A DNA stretch of 59,101 bases from JBHHYU01 sp046757725 (GCA_046757725.1 JBHHYU010000010.1:1-59101); one strand, 5' to 3'; counted from the first letter of the stretch, positions 41,518-50,726 are shown. Numbers and translations: made by a program. Notes: a model not told the origin generated them from the sequence alone.

Positions 41518-43164
41518 TTAACCAGACTGAAGACGCCTCTTTAAATCTTGCTGCAGGGCTCTTTTATCCACTTTGCCTACTTTCGTTAACGGGATCCTGT
41601 CGATGAACTCGATTCGCTCTGGGAGCTGAAGCACGGAGGCGCCTCCACTCTTTAAAAATGAGACTATACCATTAAAACTGAGCTTTGAACCGGCAGCCGG
41701 TTTAATATAGGCACATACCCTTTCCCCCAGTTCCTTATCGGGCATACCGATGACCGCGACAGCTTCAATATCCGGGTGATTATTGATGAACCTTTCTATC
41801 TCACCAGGAAAAATATTTTCACCTCCTCGGAGAATAACGTCTTTAATCCTGCCCATTATTTTAATATCGCCAGAGTTCTCTATAATCGCTAAATCACCGG
41901 TTTTGAAGAAACCGTCTTGAGTGAAACTTTTCCTGTTCTCCTCGGGAGACCTAAAATAACCCGCAAATACGTCCGGCCCCTTGATCACGAGTTCGCCAAC
42001 CATTTGGGGTGGAACCGCTCTCTCATCTTGGTCAATGGTTTTATATTCACTAAACGGGCAACACGGCCTTCCAGAGGTATTGCAGATGGTATTGAGGTCA
42101 TAGTCTAATCTCGTCATGCAGTTCAAGCCTTCAGTCGACCCTAACCCGATAACATAATTGCAGCCGATCTTCTCGTGGATGCCTCTGATTAAATCAGATG
42201 GGCTGGGCCCCCCAGCCACATGGAGCTTTAATAAAGAAGTTAGATCATAATCCTTCAGGCGCTCCAAGTTGACAATCCTCCTAGCCACTGCAGGAACCGT
42301 TACCGCACAGGTTGCTCTCTCTCTCTGTACGCTCTCGCAGAAATCCTCCGGCCTTGAGGAGTCTACTAAAACTAATTTGGCAGAGGTCAACATTGCACCA
42401 CAAACGGCAACGGTAAAAGTCAAATCATGCGTCACAGGAGCCATAGCCACACATGTTTCACTCCTGTTCAGCTCCCATGCTCTCCTTTTATATTCAGCAT
42501 TACAGATGTGGTCATTGTGTGTACGTGCTGCCAGTTTCGGTAAACCTGTGGTACCACCGGTTGGCCCCAAATGGGCAATTTCCGTTGGGTCTGGTCTTCT
42601 CGCAGCAAGCTCACTAAGGCTATCTTCGCGAAGCTTAGTCTCCTCTATCAGCCGCTCCAGGTTGTGAAAGCCACCGCGTTTTCCTCCCCTGACCAATATT
42701 ATATGTTTCATCAGTGGATTACTGTGCCGAACATCATCAATCATAGCTAAATTGTTGAAGTTACGGTATCGCTCCGGGAGAACCCACGCGACCGCACCCG
42801 TTGACCGGCAAAGCAGGTTAATCTCCAATAGCCTATGTCTTGGGAGAACCAAAACAACAATGGCCCCAATCTTCTGCAAAGCGAAGTAGGAATAGACAAA
42901 CTCACTCCAGTTGGGTAACTGTAACAAAACACGGTCATGTCTCTTTATGCCGACATTCATGAAACCTATGGCCAGCCGATCTGCTTTTTCCCGTAATTGC
43001 GCATAGGTTAATCGGCTTCTTTCATCAACTAAAGCCTCCTTGTCGGGATACAGGTCTACCCCTCGATCGAACATATCCCCAAAAGTAATACCCAACCAAC
43101 ATCCGAGCCTACCGTATCTTTCGGCATCCTCTCTTGTAGTTCGAGTAAAGCCTTCTAGCCGCAT
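41518..43164 (-). CDS. Aryl-acid:AMP/CoA ligase, EntE/DhbE-like
   Basis: From ATG 43164, behind GTGAGGTTGCG, the product is 548 residues and aligns end to end with EntE-type 2,3-dihydroxybenzoate-AMP ligases. Landmarks are GYW/GCW-type start FTRTTREDAERYGRLGCW, the P-loop-like GGTTGLPKLAARTHNDH (A3), THDLTFTVAV in the substrate region, GLGSTEGLNCMTRLDYDLN (A5), GFFKTGDLA and GGENIFPGEIE, with the A10 Lys in PLTKVGKVDKRAL. It lies 163 bases upstream of the hcrCAB-like genes, so it may form the CoA thioester they reduce. No siderophore NRPS genes are present, so an EntE role is unlikely. Longer in-frame readings to 43284 are less likely. Confidence 0.88.
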   Translation of the reverse strand: MRLEGFTRTTREDAERYGRLGCWLGITFGDMFDRGVDLYPDKEALVDERSRLTYAQLREKADRLAIGFMNVGIKRHDRVLLQLPNWSEFVYSYFALQKIGAIVVLVLPRHRLLEINLLCRSTGAVAWVLPERYRNFNNLAMIDDVRHSNPLMKHIILVRGGKRGGFHNLERLIEETKLREDSLSELAARRPDPTEIAHLGPTGGTTGLPKLAARTHNDHICNAEYKRRAWELNRSETCVAMAPVTHDLTFTVAVCGAMLTSAKLVLVDSSRPEDFCESVQRERATCAVTVPAVARRIVNLERLKDYDLTSLLKLHVAGGPSPSDLIRGIHEKIGCNYVIGLGSTEGLNCMTRLDYDLNTICNTSGRPCCPFSEYKTIDQDERAVPPQMVGELVIKGPDVFAGYFRSPEENRKSFTQDGFFKTGDLAIIENSGDIKIMGRIKDVILRGGENIFPGEIERFINNHPDIEAVAVIGMPDKELGERVCAYIKPAAGSKLSFNGIVSFLKSGGASVLQLPERIEFIDRIPLTKVGKVDKRALQQDLKRRLQSG

Positions 43165-43285
43165 CGCAACCTCACTACCCCATTTATCTAGCAGCCCTAT
43201 CAGTTTGACGCAACTTGGCGCCTGAGATATGAATCCTATGCCCCGGAACGGATCGTCCAAAGCATCCATCAACACCCTGACCATG

Positions 43286-43534
43286 CTACAAGGGAGTTTT
43301 GCAACCGCTTCCTTGCCTCATAGTTCCCGGAGGATACACCCTTCTCAAATTACCGAACGTTAGCCACACCTTCTGAATCTCCGCAAATAGCATGCCACTA
43401 AACTCTGCCTCACGCTTTCCCTTTATATCTCCTAATCGAAAAGGATTTTTATTCCGAACAATGAGAAAAAGAGCATCTCTCTTTTCCGCTTCTGCAATAA
43501 GGTCTAAAATAACGTCAAGACCAATCGGTTCCAC
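43286..43534 (-). CDS. Hypothetical protein, possibly degraded
   Basis: An 82-residue frame (GLDVILDLIAEAEKRDALFL, then IVRNKNPFRLGDIKGKREAEF) ends 121 bases before the EntE-like start. It looks protein-like, with an amphipathic helix at the start, but has no recognised domain and no clear ribosome site. It could be a small gene or the residue of one. The 5' part overlaps nothing. Confidence 0.3.
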   Translation of the reverse strand: MEPIGLDVILDLIAEAEKRDALFLIVRNKNPFRLGDIKGKREAEFSGMLFAEIQKVWLTFGNLRRVYPPGTMRQGSGCKTPL

Positions 43535-43551
43535 AGAGAGCGAAGGATTCT

Positions 43552-44097
43552 TTGGTACTGAAAGGATGCTATACGCTAGTCATTGACCTGGAAAGGGAAA
43601 GGCGGATCTCCATAGGAAAGCTGGGAAGCGCTCCCTTTCCTAAGGGGGCTTATCTTTACACCGGAAGCGCCCTGAACAGCCTGAGCGCCCGCCTATCTCG
43701 ACATCTCAGGAAAAAAGACAAGAGATGCCACTGGCATATCGACTACTTACTCAAACACCGTGAGGCACAGATCATAAACGTTCTGGTTTATCCTTCCGCA
43801 GCTCGAGAGGAATGTCATCGGAACCAACAGATTGCCGCGCTTCCTGGGGCGCAGATCATTCTGAAAGGCTTCGGTGCCTCAGACTGCATTTCGGGATGTG
43901 GCAGCCATCTCATTTTTTTCTCGACGGGATATCAACGCGTTATCAAGTTGCTAAATTCGACAAACCAAAGTAAGAAAGGTATGGCGGTATTCCGGACCGA
44001 GGGCGGCCCATCGCCACGTGTCACGCAATTATTCGAGGAGCCTTATGAACGAACGATTCAAGCTTCCAGCCTCCGGCTTGTTTTATCTCGTCGATGA
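43552..44097 (+). CDS. DUF123 (GIY-YIG-related) protein
   Basis: A TTG at 43552 behind AAGGA gives 181 residues. The N-terminal 120 residues are DUF123: GCYTLVIDLERERRISIGKL, PKGAYLYTGSALNSLSARLSRHL, HWHIDYLLKH, CHRNQQIAALPGAQIILKGFGASD. This is a degenerate GIY-YIG-like nuclease fold whose activity is unproven. The C-terminal 60 residues have low similarity to anything I recognise, and the last 53 bases overlap the egtB-like gene in another frame, so the true 3' end could be shorter if there is a frameshift. The gene is divergent from the EntE-like ligase. Confidence 0.75.
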   Translation: MVLKGCYTLVIDLERERRISIGKLGSAPFPKGAYLYTGSALNSLSARLSRHLRKKDKRCHWHIDYLLKHREAQIINVLVYPSAAREECHRNQQIAALPGAQIILKGFGASDCISGCGSHLIFFSTGYQRVIKLLNSTNQSKKGMAVFRTEGGPSPRVTQLFEEPYERTIQASSLRLVLSRR

Positions 44098-45367
44098 GGC
44101 ACGTCAACGGACAGTGAACCTGGTCACCGACCTATCGGATGAGCAATTGATCGTTCCGCAGATGGAACCTGTTAACCCTTTTCGTTGGGAGTTGGGACAT
44201 GTCGCTTTTTTTTATGATGCTTTGGTCCTTGGGGTTTTAGGTTCTGACCAATTTCTCTTAGATGGAGCAGAGAACTTATACGATTCGTTCAAGATAGATC
44301 ACGATGACCGCTGGGATCTGCATATCCCTTCAAGGACAGAGACCTTAGCTTACATGCAGCGGGTCTTTAACCGGGTGGTCGATCGGCTTGAGTCCCATGA
44401 GCCCGATGCCTGGGAGACCTATCTTTACCTCCTTTCGGTGCTTCACGAAGACATGCATGGGGAGGCCTTTACTTACATGAGACAGACCCTGGGCTATCCG
44501 GAACCTCAACTCAGTGACATTCACGATGACCCCAATTCTGCCGAGGTGGGTAGTGGCCCATTAACTGGAGATGTTGAGATACCTGGCGGTACGTTTCAAC
44601 TCGGTGGTACAGCAGACCTACCGTTCGTGTTCGACAACGAGAAATGGGCCCATCCAGTCGAAGTGCCGCCGTTTAGAATCGCTCGGGCACCCGTCACGAA
44701 TACGGAGTTTGCCGAGTTCGTAGATGACGGGGGATATCTGCAGCGGGAATTCTGGAGCTATCAAGGTTGGGTATGGCGGACGAAAACAGGATTGACCCAT
44801 CCTATCTACTGGAAACGCGAAGGAAATCAATGGTTGCGCAGGCATTTTGACAAACTCGCCCCCATGGAAAAGCATGCACCGGTGATTCATGTGACCTGGT
44901 ACGAGGCGGAAGCCTACTGCAACTGGGCTAGAAGACGTCTCCCCACTGAAGCAGAGTGGGACGTGGCGGCCAGCGCGGAGCCTACTCCCGATGGAAAGGG
45001 AATCAGCGAGCGTAAGCGAAGATATCCCTGGGGAGACGAGCCTCCCTCCCCTGGTCGTGCCAATCTGGACTCCCGCTTCATGGGATGTGTTGATGTTGGA
45101 GCCTTTCCTTCTGGAGACAGCGCATTCGGTTGCCGACAGATGCTGGGAAATATATGGGAGTGGACTGCCTCTGCCTTTTATCCGTTTCCTGGCTATATTG
45201 TTGATACCCCGTACCGGGAATATTCAGCGCCATGGTTCGGCTATCGTAAGGTCTTGAAAGGCGGAGCTTGGGCTACCCGATCACGTCTTGCGTGCAATAG
45301 CTATCGTAACTTCTTCGACCCGTACCGCCGTGATGTGTTAGCGGGATTCCGTACGTGCGCCATCTAA
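44045..45367 (+). CDS. EgtB-like non-heme iron sulfoxide/selenoxide synthase family protein (DinB plus FGE-sulfatase domain)
   Basis: From ATG 44045 (GAGGAG site) the product is 440 residues. The N-terminal DinB-like part gives the iron triad: WELGHVAFFYD (first His) and LHEDMHGEAF (HxxxH). The C-terminal FGE-sulfatase domain has IPGGTFQLGG, VTNTEFAEFVDDGGY, HVTWYEAEAYCNWARRRLP and GNIWEWTASAF, ending GGAWATRSRLACNSYRNFF and AGFRTCAI. EgtB joins cysteine compounds to hercynine in ergothioneine synthesis; SenA makes selenoneine and OvoA ovothiol from the same scaffold. No EgtD or SenB gene is in the window, so the substrate is open. Confidence 0.82.
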   Translation: MNERFKLPASGLFYLVDEARQRTVNLVTDLSDEQLIVPQMEPVNPFRWELGHVAFFYDALVLGVLGSDQFLLDGAENLYDSFKIDHDDRWDLHIPSRTETLAYMQRVFNRVVDRLESHEPDAWETYLYLLSVLHEDMHGEAFTYMRQTLGYPEPQLSDIHDDPNSAEVGSGPLTGDVEIPGGTFQLGGTADLPFVFDNEKWAHPVEVPPFRIARAPVTNTEFAEFVDDGGYLQREFWSYQGWVWRTKTGLTHPIYWKREGNQWLRRHFDKLAPMEKHAPVIHVTWYEAEAYCNWARRRLPTEAEWDVAASAEPTPDGKGISERKRRYPWGDEPPSPGRANLDSRFMGCVDVGAFPSGDSAFGCRQMLGNIWEWTASAFYPFPGYIVDTPYREYSAPWFGYRKVLKGGAWATRSRLACNSYRNFFDPYRRDVLAGFRTCAI

Positions 45368-45547
45368 GAAACCGGCAAAGGCAGAGAAGGAAAACGGCCG
45401 GTTGGCAGCGCCCTAAGCCAGTTAGGTTGCATGCCTTCTCTACCGTGGCTTGACGGTTTAAAAAGACCGGAGCGGCCTGCACTACTGCGGCCAGATATTT
45501 CTCAAAGCGGCTACCCATGAAGCCCTGCACTCTACTGAAAACAATGC

Positions 45548-48106
45548 TTACTGTGAAACCCTATTGGCTTTCCCCACCTTAACTTTCACACAGGCGTCCA
45601 TAAGGCCAGCCATGGGATCTATTTGATCGAGACTGTAGGGGACCAGAGAATTAAAATGGGCGCCTCGATGCCTTCCTGTCGGCTGTGCCTGTGCCCAGCG
45701 ACCAAAGCAAGAGGCTATGCCGATGACCTCAGGGTGAACGCACTGGGAGACTTTGACCACCCCCTTGACACGAGCCCCTCTCGACGATTCCACCTCGATT
45801 TCGTCTCCGTCCGCAATACTTTTGTGCACAGCCGTCCGTGCATTGATCATGAAATTGTAAGCGTAGGGGTGGTGACCGGCCAGTTCAACCAACCATGGAT
45901 TTTCCTGCGTCATGGTCTTGGCATGGAAGGGTAGCTTGTAGTTGACGGCGAAGAGATCATAATCCGGAGAGGCCTTCGCCTGTGCGGCACAGGGGTACCA
46001 GCAGGGAAAGGCTTGGAATCCCTTCGTGTCGATCTCCATCCTCGCCTCCGTTGCCATACTCTGTAATTGCCCGCCTACTTCCGGTAAAAACTCAAAGTAA
46101 AGGTGGACCCTGGGCAATTTGGTTACGGCCCTAGGAAATCTCTCCGCCAGCGTTCGCGGATAGGCCATAAACCCTTTTTCCTTAAGCTTCTCCAGACCGT
46201 GCTCGGGACCCAAGGTAGATTTTATATGGCGGTCAATGACTTCTTCCACCGAGTACTTCCTGCCGGTTTCCATCCAGTAAGGCTCCTTCAAACCAAGATC
46301 AGAATTCCAGCGTTGTATAAACTCGTCCCGTAGACCAAGCCGCTCGGTCAGATCCAAGTAAATCTCCACGGGATGTTTTCCACCGGTCTCCTCTGAAAGC
46401 ACGGGCTGGCGGAGGGTGAAATACCAGTGGTCGCCATTGATCCATCCCCGGATAGAGTTCATGGGGAAATCCAGCCTTTGGGTATGATGGAGCAGCGGGA
46501 GAACCACATCAGCAAATTCGGCAGTCTCGCTGAGTTTGTCACCTAGAAAAACGACGGAGCGGAATTTACCGAGGACCTGAGCCATGGTGGACGGGTCCAC
46601 CCCCGACATGACAGGATTGAAATTGTTCAGGATGAGCACCTCAGGCTTGTATGGTAAAAGGTGAGGATAGTGCAAGAGACTTAAACCCATCATGACGGTG
46701 CCCATGGCCCTCCCCAGTGGAATAAGTTCCCGCAGGTTCACAGTTTGAGGAGGCTGGGGCCGGCGTGGAGGGTAGGAGCGTGTATCGCCAGGGGCCATCA
46801 CCAACCCGTCGGGACTCTCCTCCACTCGAAGCTTTTCACCCGGCCCGATGACATTGGTGCTCAGGCTGCCACCGGGAACGTCAAGCGCACCCACTACGAG
46901 ATTGAGCATGTGCACGTTCATGCTGGCCCACAGGCCGAATTGGTGAGAGGAAAGCCCCCTGCTATCACAGAAGGCGCAGGCGGGGCGGTAAGGCATTTCT
47001 CTCCCTTCACAGACGATGGTACTGCCAATGCTCGCCGCTTTTCCAAACTCCAGAGCCAGACGGCGTATTTGCTCCGGTGGCACGGTAGTCGCCTCGGTCA
47101 CTTTCTCCGGCGCATACGGCTTCAGGTGTTCCTTAAAACCAGAAAAGGCAGGCATGCAGGACCGGCCATCAACTTGAAAATTTCCTTCCAGTGCAGGTAA
47201 ATCCGTATGATCGAAGGGGGAAGGGCTCTCGGAGGTCTCGTCCCATACCAGGGGCTTCCCCGATTTCCGATCCCGGACATACTTCCCGTCTTCGCCGATC
47301 AAGTAGGGAATATTGGTCTGGGTCCGGAGAAAATCCCGATCATAGATCTCCAGTTCGTTCACAAGAACATGGAGCATAGAAAGAGCAAGAGCGCCATCGG
47401 TGCCGGGACGGACGGGCACCCACTCGGTAGCTTTGGATGCCATAGGGGTGCATATGGGATCAACTACCACCACCCTCATGCCACGGGCTCTGGCATCAGC
47501 GATTTCCCTTGCCGCCCGCATCGTGTCGTGTCCGACGACCCCACCTCTCTGTGAGCCAAACAGCATCAGGTAACGGCAGCGTGGCACGTCGATCTCCACA
47601 TGCATCGTACCGTTTATCAAATAGCAGGCATCGACATGGGTGGCAAAGACCGGGCCACCTGCCCAGTTCGGAGTCCCCACGGCCTTGGCGAAAGATCCCA
47701 TGCAACTTCCTACCCAGTCCGGCTCGCCGGTACCCCGGAGAATGACGAGCTTTCGGGGATCGTCCTTAATCACCTCCCGGATGTCCGCAGCCACGATGTC
47801 CAGGGCCTCATCCCAGCTCGCCCCCTTCCATTTCGGATCGACACCCAACCCCTTCCGGGGATTCGTTCTAATTAAGGGAGACTGAGGGCGAGCTGGGTTA
47901 TAGAAACTCATGATATTGGCCATTCCCTTAGCGCATATTTTGCCGTAGTTGTGGGGACTCTCGGGAAGGCCCTCTATCTTTACAATGACACCATTTTGCC
48001 GGTGGATATTGATGCCACAGCCGTTTGAACAGACCCGGCAAACGCTTGGAATCCAGACATCATCCGAGCCGGAACGATCTGGTTTAGCTTCCTGTTGATG
48101 AGCCAC
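45548..48106 (-). CDS. Molybdopterin oxidoreductase, DMSO reductase superfamily, catalytic subunit A
   Basis: The 852-residue protein starts without a Tat signal, so it is cytosolic. The first [4Fe-4S] motif is CRVCSNGCGINIHRQNG with GKICAKG (Cys spacing 2-3-about 27). Bis-MGD landmarks are SPLIRTNPRKGLGVDPKWK, DVPRCRYLMLFGSQRGG, VVVDPICTPMASKATEWVPVRPGTD, and NLVVGALDVPGG; the metal ligand may be Cys in HVDACYLINGT. The C-terminal molybdopterin domain ends LASCFGRWAQA-like. The closest known groups appear to be acetylene hydratase and phenylacetyl-CoA:acceptor oxidoreductase. It is a paralogue of the protein encoded at 50737-53322 and probably arose by duplication. Substrate unknown. Confidence 0.82.
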   Translation of the reverse strand: MAHQQEAKPDRSGSDDVWIPSVCRVCSNGCGINIHRQNGVIVKIEGLPESPHNYGKICAKGMANIMSFYNPARPQSPLIRTNPRKGLGVDPKWKGASWDEALDIVAADIREVIKDDPRKLVILRGTGEPDWVGSCMGSFAKAVGTPNWAGGPVFATHVDACYLINGTMHVEIDVPRCRYLMLFGSQRGGVVGHDTMRAAREIADARARGMRVVVVDPICTPMASKATEWVPVRPGTDGALALSMLHVLVNELEIYDRDFLRTQTNIPYLIGEDGKYVRDRKSGKPLVWDETSESPSPFDHTDLPALEGNFQVDGRSCMPAFSGFKEHLKPYAPEKVTEATTVPPEQIRRLALEFGKAASIGSTIVCEGREMPYRPACAFCDSRGLSSHQFGLWASMNVHMLNLVVGALDVPGGSLSTNVIGPGEKLRVEESPDGLVMAPGDTRSYPPRRPQPPQTVNLRELIPLGRAMGTVMMGLSLLHYPHLLPYKPEVLILNNFNPVMSGVDPSTMAQVLGKFRSVVFLGDKLSETAEFADVVLPLLHHTQRLDFPMNSIRGWINGDHWYFTLRQPVLSEETGGKHPVEIYLDLTERLGLRDEFIQRWNSDLGLKEPYWMETGRKYSVEEVIDRHIKSTLGPEHGLEKLKEKGFMAYPRTLAERFPRAVTKLPRVHLYFEFLPEVGGQLQSMATEARMEIDTKGFQAFPCWYPCAAQAKASPDYDLFAVNYKLPFHAKTMTQENPWLVELAGHHPYAYNFMINARTAVHKSIADGDEIEVESSRGARVKGVVKVSQCVHPEVIGIASCFGRWAQAQPTGRHRGAHFNSLVPYSLDQIDPMAGLMDACVKVKVGKANRVSQ

Positions 48107-48109
48107 GGA

Positions 48110-49048
48110 TTATACCGCCTTCTTTTGCAATGCTCTCTCTTCTACCGTCTTTTCATTTTCTAGCCAGAAGTTTGCCATGTCTATAGAGCGGCAGAACCAA
48201 ACTCCAGGGAGATCCTTGATATATTGAAGAAAATTATCGAAGACCTTGGCCATGCCAGGTCTCCCACCGATATAATTGTGCATAGCGTAACAGAATTTCA
48301 TCGGGTGACGCTGCGCCTCCTCGTAATGGGCATCAAATTCAAACTTCAAATCGTCTAGGGCCGTTGCAGGCCCCCCATTGCGAACAACATCATTATCGGT
48401 ATTGCCCGGCCTTACGTACCCTACAGACACCATCTTCCGACCGTGGACATTGATAACATAAGGGATATCCGAGTCCTGGTAATCGCCGTTCCACAGAATC
48501 CCTTGTTCAGCACATATTTCGAGGGTGTTTGGGCTAGGTCTTGGACCCTGAGACATGTAACCCTTGGGCCTTTCACCCGTGGCCTTCTCGATAGCGGCCA
48601 TGGCCCTCACAAAATCTATTTTTTCCTCTTCCTTCGACCTGTATTCAGTGGGGTGTTTGGTTTGGTCGAACTGGTGAGAGACGACTTCGTGACCCCGCCG
48701 ATGAGCTTCGCAAAGGCTCTCCGGGAAAAGCTCTGCGGTAAGACCACTGGTGATTACGGTAGCCTTAATCTGATGTTTGTCCAGGATATCCATGAGCCTC
48801 CAGAAACCGAAGTTGACCCCATATTCCCGAACACTCAGTGCCAGAAAATCATTGGTATAGAAGGTATGCTCAGGCATGGGCCTCTGATGCATGGTCTGCA
48901 CTCCGGGAACCGATTCCCACTCGTGCATAATTTTAATAGTAACCGCAATTCGAGCACGGCGCGGCCACTCGGTAAACCAGGCAGGCCGTTTGGGTCTCTT
49001 CGTACGGTAGTTCCACTGGTAGGCATTAACGAAATCTGATGACACCAT
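48110..49048 (-). CDS. Polysaccharide deacetylase / PuuE-like allantoinase family protein
   Basis: The 312-residue protein has the NodB-homology fold: RIAVTIKIMHEWESVPG, YGVNFGFWRLMDILDKHQIKAT, the His motif EVVSHQFDQTKHPTEY (H and H metal ligands), AIEKATGERPKGYMSQGPRPS and CYAMHNYIGGRPGM. There is no signal peptide, unlike true cell-wall deacetylases. The closest match in feel is the PuuE/allantoinase branch that hydrolyses small cyclic amides, so a catabolic cytosolic hydrolase is favoured. It lies between the two molybdopterin paralogues, three bases before the stop of the second, which suggests a joint pathway. Confidence 0.78.
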   Translation of the reverse strand: MVSSDFVNAYQWNYRTKRPKRPAWFTEWPRRARIAVTIKIMHEWESVPGVQTMHQRPMPEHTFYTNDFLALSVREYGVNFGFWRLMDILDKHQIKATVITSGLTAELFPESLCEAHRRGHEVVSHQFDQTKHPTEYRSKEEEKIDFVRAMAAIEKATGERPKGYMSQGPRPSPNTLEICAEQGILWNGDYQDSDIPYVINVHGRKMVSVGYVRPGNTDNDVVRNGGPATALDDLKFEFDAHYEEAQRHPMKFCYAMHNYIGGRPGMAKVFDNFLQYIKDLPGVWFCRSIDMANFWLENEKTVEERALQKKAV

Positions 49049-49160
49049 GGGTTCTCCTCCTTTCCTCCCGGTTAACTATCTTTTCGTTCTTACGGAGCTT
49101 GTAGATTACTTCAACCTCTGTTCCCTGAGCCGCAGCTTATTTTTCGCAGCCGGCCTACAG

Positions 49161-50117
49161 CTAGAGGAATGGAGCATAGTTTCCAGCCTTGATCACCGTG
49201 TACTTTGATAACCAATTGCCAGGAAAAGTGATCACACCTGCCAGCCCATAGAGTGCGATATCAGGACCCGGGTTCGACCAGACGAATCCGCATAGACACA
49301 AGGTTGCGGGGAGGATCAGTCCCGCCAGCAATGTACCCCACACAAAGGGAACGCGCAGCTCTCCTTTGATAAGACGGTTCACAGAGACCCTGGCTGCAGT
49401 GTGGCTGTAAGTGCCATTTAAGAGGTGGGCTAGAAACAGCAATAACCCTACAGCCAAAAGTAGGATCTCGGCGCTGGCCCAGGTCGCCAAGACTGCCGCG
49501 GGGACGGGGGCCCAGAGGGCAAAAATCAGGGCCATCCCCACAGCGCTGGCAAAGGCGAAGGTCAAGAACTGGAGGGGAACCAACATGGTATTCCAGAAAG
49601 GAATGGACGGGGAATACGCTAACACTAGGCCAGGGTAGATAATGACGATAAAGGCCGCAGCCCCAGCCACCACTTGGAAGACTATCCCCAGCAACGAGTT
49701 TCCTGCCCAGGGAAGCCCCGCGAATGGGTGCTCTCCCCCAACCGCAAGTTCAGGGATAAGCCACAAGCCCGCCAGGATCAGGAAGATGAAATCACAGATG
49801 GCCCCCACGCTAATCCAGGACGTTCGAGGATTCATCAGGGCCCTGAGGACACGGAGGGGTCTACCCAGATCGGCAAGAAGGATCAATCCCCCTATGGCGA
49901 TGAGAACCATGCTGAGGAGATCGGCCACGATCAGGCCGTAAATCCGGCCCAGTTCCATGCCAAAGAGGGCCCGGTTTATGAAGAGGCCACCTCCCACCCC
50001 CATGGCAAAAAACCAGCTGGTGTGGGAAACTCCCCAGACGGTCTGGGGCTTGGCCTCCATGACCCAACGCCCCATCGTGAAAGGATTCATCACTGTTGCC
50101 ATAGCCTTGCCCTCCAT
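49161..50117 (-). CDS. NrfD/PsrC-family membrane anchor subunit
   Basis: The 318-residue protein has about eight to nine membrane helices, for example TSWFFAMGVGGGLFINRALF, IVADLLSMVLIAIGGLILL, FIFLILAGLWLI, LLGIVFQVVAGAAAFIVIIY, and ILLLAVGLLLFLAHLL. This matches NrfD/PsrC/DmsC-type quinone-interacting subunits. It begins directly after the 4Fe-4S subunit stop (TGA abuts ATG), so translation is coupled. It would exchange electrons between the quinone pool and the cytosolic-facing Fe-S subunit. The start may be the second ATG (50102), which has a better-spaced AGGG. Confidence 0.9.
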   Translation of the reverse strand: MEGKAMATVMNPFTMGRWVMEAKPQTVWGVSHTSWFFAMGVGGGLFINRALFGMELGRIYGLIVADLLSMVLIAIGGLILLADLGRPLRVLRALMNPRTSWISVGAICDFIFLILAGLWLIPELAVGGEHPFAGLPWAGNSLLGIVFQVVAGAAAFIVIIYPGLVLAYSPSIPFWNTMLVPLQFLTFAFASAVGMALIFALWAPVPAAVLATWASAEILLLAVGLLLFLAHLLNGTYSHTAARVSVNRLIKGELRVPFVWGTLLAGLILPATLCLCGFVWSNPGPDIALYGLAGVITFPGNWLSKYTVIKAGNYAPFL

Positions 50118-50726
50118 TCAGCGAAGGTAATACACCGATGGATCAGTTCCTGCCTCGGGCCGGGGCTGAGTGCCATCGCGTTGACAAATTAGCGTTGAGA
50201 CCTGGCTATTGGGGTCTTCCAGGTCGCCAAATATACGGCAATTGGTCGGGCAGGTCTGGACACAGGCCGGCTCATAGATCCCTTGATCAATGCGGTGAGC
50301 ACAAAAGGTGCACTTTTGCACGGTTCCTACCACGTGGTCCTGCTTGTAGAGCGCCTGCTCGAAGGGAATAAGCTCCTCGCCAAATTCACCTTTCAACTCC
50401 TTCACAAAGCTCAGTGCCCCGTAGGGGCAGGCAGCGACACAGGCACGGCTCCCACAGCATTTTGCCTGATCTACCAGGACAATGCCGTCCTCACGCTTGT
50501 TAATAGCCGCGGTGGGGCAGGCCTTCATGCAAGGGGCATCTTTACAATGATTGCACAGAGCAGGAAGAAACATCCGCTTGGCCGTGGGGTAGGTCCCGAT
50601 CTCCTTTTCGTATACCGGCGCATACCAGACGCCGGGAGGTGTCCCGTTTTCTACCTTGCAGGCCATGGTACAGGCATAGCAGCCGACGCACCGCGCCAGA
50701 TCGATGACCATTCCCCATCTAGCCAT
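50118..50726 (-). CDS. Four-cluster 4Fe-4S ferredoxin subunit (DmsB/PsrB/PadC-like)
   Basis: The 202-residue protein has a cluster run of CVGCYACTMACK, CNHCKDAPCMKACP, CCGSRACVAACPYGA and CTFCAHRIDQGIYEPACVQTCPTNC, typical of DmsB-type electron-transfer subunits. The third motif has Ser where the second Cys is usual (CCGSRAC). It passes electrons between the molybdopterin subunit and the membrane anchor. It starts 10 bases after the catalytic subunit stop at 50737 and precedes NrfD with no gap. There is no Tat signal, so it is likely on the cytosolic side. Confidence 0.92.
   Translation of the reverse strand: MARWGMVIDLARCVGCYACTMACKVENGTPPGVWYAPVYEKEIGTYPTAKRMFLPALCNHCKDAPCMKACPTAAINKREDGIVLVDQAKCCGSRACVAACPYGALSFVKELKGEFGEELIPFEQALYKQDHVVGTVQKCTFCAHRIDQGIYEPACVQTCPTNCRIFGDLEDPNSQVSTLICQRDGTQPRPEAGTDPSVYYLR

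Noticed and set aside
45368..45547. Bidirectional terminator between the EgtB-like and molybdopterin genes
   Set aside because: AACCGGC/GCCGGTT and AGAGAAGG/CCTTCTCT inverted pairs exist but with long loops and no T tracts.
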